Shown here: piece by piece, positions 1 through 9,975 of the stretch | Layout of the letters: the number at the start of each line of letters is the position of its first letter | How positions within the stretch are numbered: position 1 is the stretch's first letter | Notes under the pieces: model-generated | The model's input: only the letters and a program-made list of their open reading frames with translations | Told to the model about the DNA's origin: nothing | Database searches by the model: none | NCBI GenBank assembly: GCA_022410635.1 | Contig: JAJVDF010000193.1 | Span: forward strand, 134,992 to 198,991 | DNA from: Tretioscincus oriximinensis | Lineage: Eukaryota > Chordata > Lepidosauria > Squamata > Gymnophthalmidae | Direction: 5' to 3' | DNA: 64,000 nucleotides | Translations under genes and position numbers: made by a program

Positions 1-542
1 TGGGCTGTTGGTCAGACTCTGCAGATCTCTACATTTCTGTTCATCTGGTGAGAAGTAACTGAGCTAGTTTGTGGTTTAAAAATTCAGTATAATTTTTTNT
101 TATTATTATTATTTTTATAGAATATGACAAACAAAAAACAAGACATACAAAATATGCATGACAACAGAACAGGCTCTTCCCCANCCCCCACCCCTAGGAG
201 AAACTCATATTAACTTATACCAGATGGTTTCCCAATTATCTTTCGGAAGTTGGCCAATGGATCACATTCTTTTCTCTTTTATTACATCATACAAAAGAAA
301 TTCAGCTAAATATTCATACCACAGTGCAATTGTCCAATTTTGTCTACATTTCCAACCTCTAGCTATAACAATTTGTGCTGCCCATATTGCTTGTCCAATA
401 ATAAATAATAAATAACTTCACTTTAAATTTGGTGGACTTCATTTTGGTGGGCTGTTGGTCAGACTCTGCAGATCTCTACATTTCTGATCATCAGGTGAGA
501 AGTAACTGAGCTAGTTTGTGGTTGGAAAATTCAGTATAATTT
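1..542. repeat. ~95-bp direct repeats (1-95 and 448-542) flanking an L1 fragment
   Basis: Positions 1-95 and 448-542 are nearly identical, both opening with TGGGCTGTTGGTCAGACTCT and ending with ATTCAGTATAATTT, with only a few mismatches. The DNA between them is an antisense L1 3' end. The simplest reading is an unusually long target-site duplication around the L1 insertion. The left copy touches the window edge, so its full length is unknown. A tandem duplication with a later L1 insertion is the alternative. Confidence 0.8.
96..447 (-). mobile_element. L1-type LINE 3' fragment, antisense
   Basis: The minus strand encodes a stretch reading approximately AAQIVIARGWK and WTIALWYEYLAEFLLYD, the C-terminal region of L1-type ORF2. 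The same pattern (RGWK followed by W..Y..E) recurs at 4745-4860, 20645-20735 and 55230-55300. A G-rich segment (C-rich on the plus strand at 180-196) and an A/T-rich tail at 96-125 follow in minus-strand order, as expected for an L1 3' UTR and tail. It is truncated at its 5' side near 440. Element boundaries are inferred from the flanking direct repeats. Confidence 0.7.
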
Positions 543-1052
543 CATTAATTCTCAGACACATGAAAAGGTTTCCTTTGGGTGCATATTATGACAGCCGTAT
601 TTCTTTTGCAGAAAGATTTCCAGAATGTCATTAGAAACTAAATTATATTAATTAAATCTCCAAAAATGTTGAAATACTGTTACTACACTGTGATTCAAAT
701 GTGCAAGTACCATTTGTATTAAGAGATGAATGTTCTTTTGGATGGCATATCAGATGGATGTATTCAAAGTGTTATTCTTTCGTCAGATTTAATGATGGCT
801 AAGGTGGGGTTTTTTTTTTTTAAAAAAAAGGGGGTCCAAATTTCAATAGGTTTTTAAATTTGATCAAGTATTGAGAAATTTNAGAAATTGCATTTCCATC
901 TCTTAATATTTCTGCAGAGCGTTAGTTCTTTTGTTTTTTCATCACAATTGACTGGCCCCATAATGTAGGGAAGGTTGTGGAATATCCATTGCATATAAAT
1001 TGTCTCTTGCTATTTCTATATATATAGAGAGATAAATGTTTCTGTTTTGTAG
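543..1052. other. FPGT intron 2 remainder, no gene seen
   Basis: This A/T-rich stretch lies upstream of the FPGT exon 3 acceptor. It has a T-run followed by an A-run near 811-830 and a TATATAG stretch just before the acceptor. I found no match to the earlier FPGT exons, so exons 1-2 should lie upstream of the window. Confidence 0.6.
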
Positions 1053-1145
1053 GAAATGGCGGATCAACACTACATGTGCTTCAGTGCTTAGAAGAGTGCT
1101 ATGGCACTAAATGGGAGTCTCTTACCATCATGTTAATTCATTCTG
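1053..1145 (+). CDS. FPGT: FPGT exon 3 (fucose-1-phosphate guanylyltransferase), internal exon
   Basis: This 93-bp exon lies between a TTTTGTAG acceptor and a GTAATC donor. Read with an incoming split glycine codon it encodes [18 protein letters not shown] followed by [12 protein letters not shown], matching the N-terminal nucleotide-binding region of vertebrate FPGT. It enters in phase 1 (GA completes GGA) and leaves in phase 1 (final G), which fits exon 4 starting at 2290. FPGT transfers GMP from GTP to fucose-1-phosphate, giving GDP-fucose in cytosolic fucose salvage. Exons 1-2 are not in the window. Identification is by recognition of the conserved protein and is strong. Confidence 0.93.
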
Positions 1146-2289
1146 GTAATCTTTTTCTTTAAATCACATTCTATTTGTATTACGTATTCTTCCTTTAAAA
1201 GTAATAGCAGTGAAGAAAAGTTGTCATTTTTCTCAGTACAAAGTTAAAATAAAACTGGATTGGCTTATTTAGGTCAGATATAGAGTATTAAATCTGTTAT
1301 AATAAGAAAACACTTGACTTCTAGAAATAATAATAGTAAACATCTGTACATAAAATAAACTATATACCAAAGAGCAACATTCCAAGGTATAATGACCAAT
1401 GANAGAGCTCGGAAGTTTGGTAGCCTCCATAGATAACACAAGGAAGGGAAGAAAGAAGGAAGGAAGGAAAGGAAGGAAGAACAAATGGGTGAAAAAAGGG
1501 TAGGAAGAAGAAAAGGAAAACAAAGAAGAAAAAAATGGCAAATGAAAGAGTGATGGGATGGGGGAAGGGAAGGAGAAGGTAGATAGCAGTAAAGGANAGG
1601 AGGGGCTGGAGCCTGTTGCATTATCATGACTAATTCCGCTAGTTTATTATAATGCCCCTTTCAGTTTAGGGCACATATAATAAAAAAGGAAACAAACTAA
1701 TCCAAGCACCACACAAATATCCAACAATTCCAATCATGCCCACAGACTTTTCATCTCAGCAAGCAACATAACGTCTTAACTCCAGGGCATCAAAAAGAAA
1801 AGTTTGTAGACCATTTTGGAAACAAAGGAGACTTTCCTCTAAAAACACAGGATTCTATCAGGAACTCATAAAATCTTTTTAGTTATATTTCACTGTGAAT
1901 TATCAAGGGTAATGTTCCAGATGGAAACTCTGAAGGATGGGAATGTCCATTTCCAGCCTTTTAGCCTTGCCACTGCTCTCATGCAGGCTTCTCCAAGGGC
2001 AATCTGATCTGCCTGGGGGGAGGGAGGAGGCAAAGGAGAATGGGAAGAATGTGCTGCTCCTCCCTGTTTCCCTCCCTCCCTCGAACTCACACTGCTGATG
2101 GTGCTGCTGCCTTGTTGACAGCAGAACACCCATGATTTATGGCCATTGATATGTTCACACTGATTCGAAGTGCTATAAAGGAGTATGTCTGGATGCACCC
2201 TGTATGTACTGGGGTGTATATTTGGGAACCAATACATTTTTATTTAATATGCATTAAATATCTTTTTCTTATTCTTTCTTTTTGTACAG
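1146..2289 (+). other. FPGT: FPGT intron 3
   Basis: The intron runs between the donor GTAATC and the acceptor TTTTTGTACAG. It holds a purine-rich GA tract at about 1438-1605 and nothing else recognisable. Open frames here, including an ATG at 2139 that reads into exon 4, are intronic and are not taken as gene starts. Confidence 0.85.
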
Positions 2290-3737
2290 GTGGGTACAGT
2301 CAGCGTTTACCAAATGCAAGTGCCCTGGGGAAAATTTTCATGGCTTTACCTTTTGGAGAACCAGTTTATCAGATGCTGGATTTAAAGTTAGCAATGTACA
2401 TTGATTTTCCAACTCATATGAATCCAGGTGTCCTGATTACGTGTGCAGATGACATTGAACTTTACAATATTGGAGCTGCAGAATTTCTGCGATTTGATCA
2501 ACCTGGCTTTACAGCATTAGCACATCCTTCTAGCCTGACCGTGGGTACAACTCACGGTGTGTTTGTATTTGAACCNTCCTCCCCTGAAAATGGAGAACTT
2601 GAATACAGATCTTCCCATTGTTTCTTGCATAAGCCTAGTATTGGAAGAATGCGCCTCGCAGGTGCAATATGTAAAAGGAGTCATGATCAGGCAGCTCTTT
2701 CCAGACAAGGACCAGGAGAATCAGAAATAGATTCTGAGTATGTATACACAGATAGTTTATTTTACATTGATCACACAACTGCAAAGCTCCTACTGGCATT
2801 TTATAAACAGATGGGTAAGCTATGCTATGAAATAGATGCCTTTGGGGACTTTCTCCAAGCTTTAGGGCCTGGAGCTACAATTGATTATGCAAAAAACACC
2901 GAAAACGTCATCAAAAAAGACGAGGGCCTTGTGGAAATAAGGAAGCAGCTATTTTCACTCCTGAAAGGATTGGCGCTGAACGTTATACTTTTAAATAACT
3001 CCAGATTCTATCACATTGGGACCGTTCATGAATATTTGTTTCATTATACTTCTGATAAAAAGTTAAAATTGGAAATGGATTTGCTACCAGAGGTTTTCAG
3101 CATTTGTCCTCATAGTGTAGGAGATAGTGAAAAACCTGCATGTATCATTCACAGTATACTCGGTTTGAGATGTTCAGTTGGACAAGGCTCAGTGGTTGAG
3201 TATTCCAGGTTGGGCCCAGATGTTTCAATAGGCATCAACTGTACTATCAGCGTCTGTGTCATTGATGCCAAAATAGTCATACCGCCAAATGTTTTCATGA
3301 CTACATTGAGTGTGAGAATTGATGAGAAGGTAATGTATACGTGTATGGCATTTAGTATAGAAGACAACTTTAAAAAGTGTGTCACAAGTTTAGCAGACAT
3401 TTGGTCACTCGTTTTCTTTGGCACAAATCTTCAACAATGCCTAGAGCTCTGGGGCCTTGGTGTTTCAGATGAGTTGTTTTCTGGTGACAAGACACATCTG
3501 GGTTTATGGACACTTCGGATTTTCCCCATTTGCTCCACTTTAAGTGATTCAGTAAACATGTCACTTGAGCTTTTAAACTCGGTGCAGACCAAGTCGCCGT
3601 TTGCATTAAATGGTTTAAAGCTGTTGTCTGTTGAAGAAATGCTTCTCTACAAGGATGTAAAAGACATGCTGAAGTTCAGGCAAGAACTTTATGAAGAAAT
3701 CAGTCTGCAGAAAGCGAAAAACAAATCTGATTTATAA
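2290..3737 (+). CDS. FPGT: FPGT exon 4, last and largest coding exon (fucose-1-phosphate guanylyltransferase C-terminal part)
   Basis: After the acceptor at 2288-2289 the exon gives 481 codons and a TAA stop at 3735-3737. It starts with the glycine-rich GGYSQRLPNASALGKIF nucleotide-binding segment, followed by YIDFPTHMNPGVLITCADD, GFTALAHPSSLTVGTTHGVF and YVYTDSLFY. The family's hallmark LLAFY, DFLQALGPGAT and NNSRFYHIGT stretches come next, then SVVEYSRLGPDVSIG, which looks like the left-handed beta-helix hexapeptide region. The last part (LFSGDKT, RIFPICSTLSDSV, LSVEEMLLYKDV) matches the FPGT C-terminus. The enzyme (EC 2.7.7.30) makes GDP-fucose for glycoprotein fucosylation. The frame is intact; the N at 2576 falls in a CCN proline codon and does not alter the protein. 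TNNI3K follows about 19.9 kb downstream on the same strand. Confidence 0.96.
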
Positions 3738-4430
3738 AAGTGAATGAAAGTGGTACGTTTCCCCCTCCTTTAATTTGAAGAGGATTGATTGCTTTCGAGC
3801 TTGGAGGAATCCAGAAGCAAGCAGTACACACACTTTTTTATTGGAGTAGAAATAATGAAATTGCATTAACAGTGTTATTGTAGCATAACATTAATAATGC
3901 AAAAATGCAGATAAACTATTCTTTTGATGAAAAAAATTAATGAAATATTTCAAATCTGTAAAAACACAAAGAGGCAATAGCTGTCCATTATTATTATGTT
4001 TTCCGTTTTTATTAATTCAAGTGGGGAATGGAACTTATTAATTAGAAGTTTGATTGAAAACCACTTCAAACTTTTTCAAAAAAGAATGCTACCTCTAGCA
4101 ACATTTTGTGTCTCACTGGGCTTCTTTATTTTAAGTGAGAAAAAATGCACATTTGAGTATGCGTTTAACAAACGCTTAAAATAATAGGAATTTTGTAGGT
4201 CCACTTTGTGTTCATGTTGTATATGGAACAAATCAACTGCAAGGAATTTAAAGGAATTAATAGCAACTCAGACCGTGACTAATTATATAATACCAAAATC
4301 TTCATTATTGTAAAATTCATATATGGGAGTATCCTGTGTAAAGATGATTTAATTTTTTCAGTTATTATTGTTATATATTTATCATAGATATTTTAGGGTC
4401 CCAAATAAATCCTGATGTTGCCGGATTAAT
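3738..4430 (+). other. FPGT: FPGT 3' UTR with candidate poly(A) signal
   Basis: This A/T-rich DNA follows the stop codon and has no long coding frame. An AATAAA hexamer at 4404-4409 is the most likely poly(A) signal before the L1 fragment downstream. The true cleavage site cannot be read from sequence alone. Confidence 0.5.
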
Positions 4431-4659
4431 ACGTTCTCTAAGCATGTTTTTGCACATGCTTCATTTTCTGTCTTCAACTGAATCAATAGCAAGTTATTCA
4501 GAAGTAGGCCTGTAAGATGTAAAAAAGGAAGCACAAATGTATCTGTAAAACTAAGCTACACCTCAAGTAGAATATTTTTCCACTGTTTTTAGCCCAGGGG
4601 CATATTGGAAATTATTAGAATGTACCATAGCAATCTCCCCAGCTTCTCTCCCCCAGTCT

Positions 4660-5292
4660 GTTTCATTTGGAGGTGGTAAGAGAGCTCCTTATAGGAAACA
4701 AGAACATAAGACAAATAGAGAGAGAAAATATATATATATTCAAACAAGGGATAAGGGCAGCGCATATTCAGATAGCAAGAGGATGGAAGGAGAAAGAAAA
4801 GTGGACCCTAGAAGCCTGGCATGACTATATGGCAGAAATTGTACTCTTTGACTTTTTAAGGGAAAGAAGGCTAAAAAGACTGGGAATTGTATCCCGTCCA
4901 GTATGGGAGGTAAGGTGGAGGGCCTTCATTACCTACGTGATATTTCACAAGATGTATTCACCCACNGCATTTATGATTTACTGGATCCTGGATTTAAAAA
5001 GAATTACGTAAAATTTAGTTGGATATCCNCAAGTAGANGGGGGGAGGGAGGGGAGCACTAATTGGTGAGGTGGAGGGTCATTTTTATGGTATGACATGTA
5101 TTGACTAATGAGGGGGTCCAACATATATACGTGTGTACTTACTAGTGTGAATTTAAACATGTCATAATTTATGACATGAATGGAGTAATGGTTGGTTTCA
5201 ACATATATATGTGTGTACTTACAAGTGTGAATTTTAACATGTCATATTTCATATATATCAATAAAGAAATTTATTAAAAAAAAAAAAACCTT
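4660..5292 (+). mobile_element. L1-type LINE 3' end with poly(A) tail
   Basis: The plus strand carries an ORF2 C-terminal remnant (AAHIQIARGWKEKEKWTLEA then WHDYMAEIVLFD) up to about 5008. A G-rich tract at 5038-5056 and a 3' UTR containing two ~80-bp tandem units (around 5119 and 5199) follow. It ends with ATCAATAAAG near 5258 and an A-run at 5276-5288. CCTTATGGAAA after the tail resembles CCTTATAGGAAA at about 4687, a possible decayed target-site duplication. It is 5' truncated and not functional. Confidence 0.75.
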
Positions 5293-5309
5293 ATGGAAAA
5301 CTAAAGAGG

Positions 5310-5430
5310 GTACTGCTGAATTTAGCCATAGCCCATCTAATCCCAGCATTCTGTCTCACACAGTGGCCCACCAATTGCATTAGGGTAGTGAAGGTAAAGA
5401 TTTCCTCAAACTTTCTCCGCTGATGGCAGC
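5310..5430 (-). mobile_element. CR1 LINE 3' fragment, antisense, diverged
   Basis: The segment CATAGCCCATCTAATCCCAG then CATTCTGTCTCACACAGTGG is a diverged version of the CR1 3' UTR seen more completely at 19539 and 49632. The characteristic octamer tail is missing. Confidence 0.6.
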
Positions 5431-5438
5431 TGCGAAAC

Positions 5439-5595
5439 TAGGCTGACCAGATGATCGCTTTATGGGGGGGTGGAAACCTGCTTTTGGGATGCCTCCTGGG
5501 TTTTGCTGAAGGAAAAAATAATAATAAAAAGTTTATACCCCAAAACCGGGTTTCCACCCCGACCCACCCCAAAAAGGGGTCATCTGGTCAGCCTA
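5439..5595. mobile_element. Short fold-back MITE with 16-bp perfect terminal inverted repeats
   Basis: TAGGCTGACCAGATGA at 5439-5454 is the exact reverse complement of 5580-5595. Inside, a GGGGTGGAAACC segment pairs with GGTTTCCACCCC, so most of the 157 bp can fold on itself. No transposase is present. Ends of this kind suggest a non-autonomous hAT-type element, but the flanking 8-mers match only partly, so the class is inferred. Confidence 0.65.
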
Positions 5596-5768
5596 CCAGC
5601 AACTGAAAAACAGCATATAATTATCTAATATATACTAATTGAGAGATGTACACCAGAAGGAAGTGCATGTTGCTATGGTCATATCTGGTCTCTGGCAGGA
5701 CAGACGGTTGCCCAATCAGGGGCAGATTTGACCATACAAACATGGCACCCTCCCTCCCGGACCAGGCC

Positions 5769-5840
5769 CAAGCCTGGAGCTTGATTACTAGGGGCACCCA
5801 AAGACCTTTGGGTGCCCCGAGTAATTGAGCTCCAGGCTTG
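5769..5840. repeat. Inverted repeat, two 36-bp arms with no loop
   Basis: Arms 5769-5804 and 5805-5840 match at 32 of 36 positions as reverse complements, centred on CTTTGGGTGCCCC. The structure may be a fold-back MITE core or a template-switch product. No coding content is seen. Confidence 0.85.
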
Positions 5841-6774
5841 AGCNTGGATTGGAAGTTCCTCGAACAGGGAAGAGAAGTGGGGAGGGAGAAGGGAGGGAGG
5901 CAAAAAGAAGAAGAAGAAGAAAAGGAAAAAGGATGGAGGAAGAGAAAGGAAAAGAGGGAGGAGGAACAAAAATGTCACCCATAGAGGCCCAAAACCCAAG
6001 GGCCAAATGTTTGCCCCCCTCCACTATTTAAAATAAATATAACAACCTTTTCTACACAGTATCACCATCATTATCACTGCCACCCATAAGCTTTCTGCAT
6101 AACGTGGATCCTGCATAACATGTATTCACAAAGGGTAGACAGTGTATATTACATTGAACAAAATCCAAACACGATAGCTGGTACCATTAGTCTGTAGTTT
6201 TAAACATATAAGTAGAGCACGTCCCCATGCATGATTTCCATCGAAGTAGAAGCAACCACACCTTCAATCCACCCTATGAAGTCACACATAGTGGCGGGCT
6301 GCCCACTCAGAAAAGACACCTTCCTGCAAGATTGTTGGTCGCGGGAAAAGGCCGATTCCATGTAGGAGATCTCTATAGCCCACTTCCAAGCCCCCATGGA
6401 GATGCCCGTGAGATTGAGATCCCATGTGAAATCATGCAAGATGTCTTTTCAGCAGCCAATGCGGTAGTCGGCATGCACAATTTGTGACACTGTGGTGCCA
6501 GTGCTCTGGGTGTTGCCACAGCAGCAACACGATCCTTGTGAGTAGGGCGCCACTGTCACACAAGAATAAGGTATGTGTGGCTGTGGGAGGAGATGGCCTA
6601 TACCCAGGATAGCATGATATCCTGGGGTATAAGCCTGTGGGTGATGCAGCCATAGTGGAGTAAATAAGATATATTTCTCTGAAAGTGGCCAAAGACCTTC
6701 CTGACAGAGGGTTGTTCTTGCTTGCTCCAATCTTAATTACCTTTAAATGGGCTAAATATTATAAAAGTGTGCCT
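5841..6774. other. Intergenic DNA without recognised gene
   Basis: A purine-rich tract (GAA/GGA) spans about 5870-5970. The stretch 6200-6740 is more GC-rich and open on both strands, but its frames overlap in opposite directions and match nothing I recognise. It may be a decayed transposon; CATGCATGATTTCC near 6226 and GTGAAATCATGCAAG near 6426 are a weak inverted pair. Confidence 0.4.
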
Positions 6775-6868
6775 AAGAACATAAGAACATAAGAAGAGCC
6801 ATACTGGATCAGGCCACAGCCCATCTAGTCCAGCATTCTGTCTCACACAGAGGCCCACCAGATGCACT
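6775..6868 (-). mobile_element. CR1 LINE 3' end, antisense
   Basis: The copy starts with the tail octamer repeat (AAGAACATAAGAACATAAG) and continues into GAGCCATACTGGATCAGGCC and the typical CR1 3' UTR through AGGCCCACCAGATGCAC. It is only about 90 bp, as is usual for 5'-truncated CR1 copies. Confidence 0.85.
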
Positions 6869-7797
6869 TATTACTATCATGTTCCCTTTTACATCCAGTG
6901 AGTTCAGAGGGAGAGAACTATGCTGGGCTAGAACCTTGGGCCGTAGAAAGCCTACCAGAGGTCTTTGAGATGCGGGCTTCCAAGGCGATAATTGAGGAAG
7001 GAGAGGAACAGGTTTAAACCTGTTTGCTTGCAAAAGGTAGAAACAGGCATAGAAAAAGTTTACTAATGCAGTTAAGATAGGTCATGAGATCAGTCATGCC
7101 CAGGCTTCAGCTACTTGAAGACTTTTTATAAATAAAATGGAAAGGCCATAGATAGTTGTAGCTGATAACTCATTCAAATGAGCTTATGTTTTTCTATTTT
7201 CCAGTTATTACAATTTTCTAGCTGTTTAAAATTGTGTGGTATGTTCTTAATAACCACATCTTGGGTCTGCAGAGCTAAAACTCAGCCATTGCTTAGTTGT
7301 TTTGCCAACTCTGTAAGGCTCCTTTGTTTATNTTCTACAGTTGAAGTTAAGTTAGTTTCAATTTATCTTGTGCTTCTTAGTTAACCTTGTATGTGAAAAA
7401 GGACAGTTGGTGAGCTCCACTACAAATTGCATCTCAACAGCAAGGCTTCCTTCAGGAAGGTTTCCTACTGTGCTACCCTGATCCTTTCTAGATCTTAGAT
7501 AGCAGCTTTCATGCTTCACTTGGAGATACAGGGAAACTTTGATTAGCACCTAAGGTTTTAATAGGAGTTGGCAATATAGAGGGGTGTATCTTTAAGTTAT
7601 AGCAGCTTATGGGTACCTTGCTTGACAACACTTTATTTTTACCAGCCCAATAGGACCTTTCATTCCCATATTTCAGTCATTGAAGCTACTTACTTTCAAT
7701 GACATAAGATGGTTTTCCATCTCATCTATTCAGTAGCATTAGGTAAGGTTTTTGTGAGTTTTCTAAGCAGATGGTGCCCAACATAAAGCAACATAAA
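6869..7797. other. Intergenic stretch, nothing recognised
   Basis: No gene or repeat family was recognised. An 18-bp perfect palindrome, AACAGGTTTAAACCTGTT, lies at 7007-7024. Confidence 0.5.
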
Positions 7798-7799
7798 GA

Positions 7800-8030
7800 C
7801 CCTGGTTTTATACCCCGCCCTTCCTACCCAAAGGGGCCCAAAGGCTTACATCTGTTCTATCTTCCTCACCACTTTGTGATGGAATCCATTTATCTACTTG
7901 CAAATTTATTTGCTTTCAAATAGCTGGATTGCCTGAAGCTAAGACCGGTAGGGGGCCGCTCACTCCTCTCCACGGCTAACACATGAGGCTGCTAACTTTG
8001 ATCTCTCTGTTGAAACAACAAAGCTCTTAA
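7800..8030 (-). mobile_element. tRNA-derived SINE, antisense, old copy
   Basis: TTTATACCCCGCCCTTCC at 7808 is the complement of the SINE 3' end (compare GCGGGGTATAAGAACC at 31030). It continues through AAGGCTTACATCTGTTCTAT, TTTCAAATAGCTGGATTGCC and CTCTCTGTTG, following the order of the better copies at 30759 and 34303 in reverse. Its TTC tail is lost. Confidence 0.65.
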
Positions 8031-9805
8031 TCCCTTGCACTACCATTTCTCTTCAGATCTGATTGGTGTCTGATCAGGTTTTTCTATTTTATTCTTGCTG
8101 CGCTATCCAAAAAGATAGTAAAGTTTGATGTTGCCTTCAGATATTGTTATATTTGCATGAAAATCCTTTCAAGAAAGTGACCAAAGATTGGCACCCTTCC
8201 CATTGCTTTTTAATAGTCTATCTTTTCTCTATAGCGTATGCTATTCAGTGGTTGTTCTCATCCAGCTGAAATACTATGTTCACAGGTCTTCTTCCAAATG
8301 TGCATCTTTTTAAGTGGATTAGGTCATTTGCTATGATTTTTTTTTAAAAAGCAATTCACTATAGACACATACGCATGCTTACCTTGGTGGTTCTGACAAT
8401 AAGACTCATAAACCAAATCCCTTTCCCATTATTACAAAAATTCTGTTTTTGTAATCATCTAAAGCTTTGTCATTCCAGCCGTCTTTCATGCAAATACCCA
8501 TTCAACAGCTTTAACTACAAGATTGACACATGCTTTATAGAAGTAGAATATTAAATGCAGCATTTGGATTCAAGGAATTCAAACTCTTTCATCCTTTTTT
8601 TTTGTAATTCCGTATTTGAAGAATAAGAACTGAGAGTTTACTATGCATAACAGGGAAATGTCTGATAGAAATTATGAAGGTATGAAATGCGTGCAATTGA
8701 AGTAAAAATTTAAGGTAACCTTTTCATATGTAGGTTTTCTAAGTGCTATAATGCTGGTCTCTGAACTGCATCTTTTCAAGCTTAGAATTAATCTTATCCC
8801 TGAGCAAATTTTGCATCTTTCATGAGGTTACACAGACACAGATGTTGTGATCATTTTTTGTGCTAGGTATTTGTGGTCTTCATATGTAAAAATCACTTTA
8901 ATCTGCAGGATGAAAACTTATCAACACTGAAGCAGGAGAAAGCACTGTTGTGAAAGAGAAATGTGTAAGTTAATGTGACTCTCTGCCAAGAATAATATGG
9001 GGGCAATTTAGTGTCGTTTGCCAAAATCCTATGTTTTCTGTAAATTATTTATCACATATCTGGAGCATTCTACTCCATATCTGCTAGCTGACCGGTCAGT
9101 GCCAATTATGAGAAACTCCAGGGTGGGCTCATTCCGAAGCCAGGCATCAGGAGGTTGATATAATGGAGAGAACCAATATGTTATCACCACCTGGTATAAT
9201 TCTCCAAGCACTGCAAGAAAATCAGTAGGGAAGATAGGTATTTCCAGCCAACTTCCAGCTTTTAGCCTTCACGCAAGTAAAAGAAACTACTAGCGTGCCA
9301 GTAAGAACAAAAAGTGATATATCTTCCTTTTGCACCAAGATTTCTGCTTCACACAGGGCAAGAACAATAGTGAANTTTGTTTCTATTAAACACACCAAAA
9401 ATATCTTTATTTACCTTGCGTAGATAAGCAAGAACAGCTTCGCTTAAAATCCCAAACATTTTTTTATTCCATTCCTTTGTTACAAGTGTAATTAGCTTGT
9501 TTAGTTCAACTGTTTTTGATGAAAACTCCCTACAGAAAAAGTGAACGAGTGTTTGTGGGTACGCACATGCATAGAGAAAGAATTGAATTGGTTTCTTCTT
9601 TCTGTGATCAATCCCTTCTTGATGGCAGGTCCTCAAGGTCTGTTCAGCACCATACTGTGCATAGTAAAATCTAGCTCTGACAGTAAGTACTGTACGTTAT
9701 GCTCATGTTCACTTGCTGTATTCAGTGAACACAATTATTTCACTTGCTTTCTGCTTCTTAAACTGTAAACCTAGTACAATTATACTCTCACTGCCTTAGA
9801 GTCAT
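8031..9805. other. Intergenic stretch, nothing recognised
   Basis: A/T-rich DNA with only short random open frames. I recognise no gene or repeat here. Confidence 0.5.
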
Positions 9806-9975
9806 AGCAATCGTGTGTCCGCGCACACCAAACCTGTATATTCTGTGAACAGTACCCCAGTTTCGTATTATCGCTCTCTGATCTCAGGCCAGTGCAGTTC
9901 GATCATTTTTGCAACAGCCACTAGGAACTACTGCTGAGTTCTCGCTTGTTTTAACCTCTCGTGCTGCAGGCTCGC
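9806..9975 (+). mobile_element. Left part of a Harbinger-like MITE, split by an L2 insertion
   Basis: This segment aligns with the first half of the MITE at 20917-21277: shared blocks include GCACACCAAAC, CAGTGCAGT and CTTGTTTTAAC. The second half resumes at 11399 after the L2 LINE. The terminal repeat on this side appears truncated. Confidence 0.6.

Noticed and set aside
2139..2289. ATG at 2139 as the start of a 532-codon gene
   Set aside because: The first ~50 codons are intron 3 sequence read through an acceptor site (TTTTTGTACAG); homology to FPGT starts only at 2290 and exon 3 supplies the preceding codons.
6200..6740. Overlapping open frames on both strands
   Set aside because: They overlap each other in opposite directions, match no family I know and have no splice or start context.
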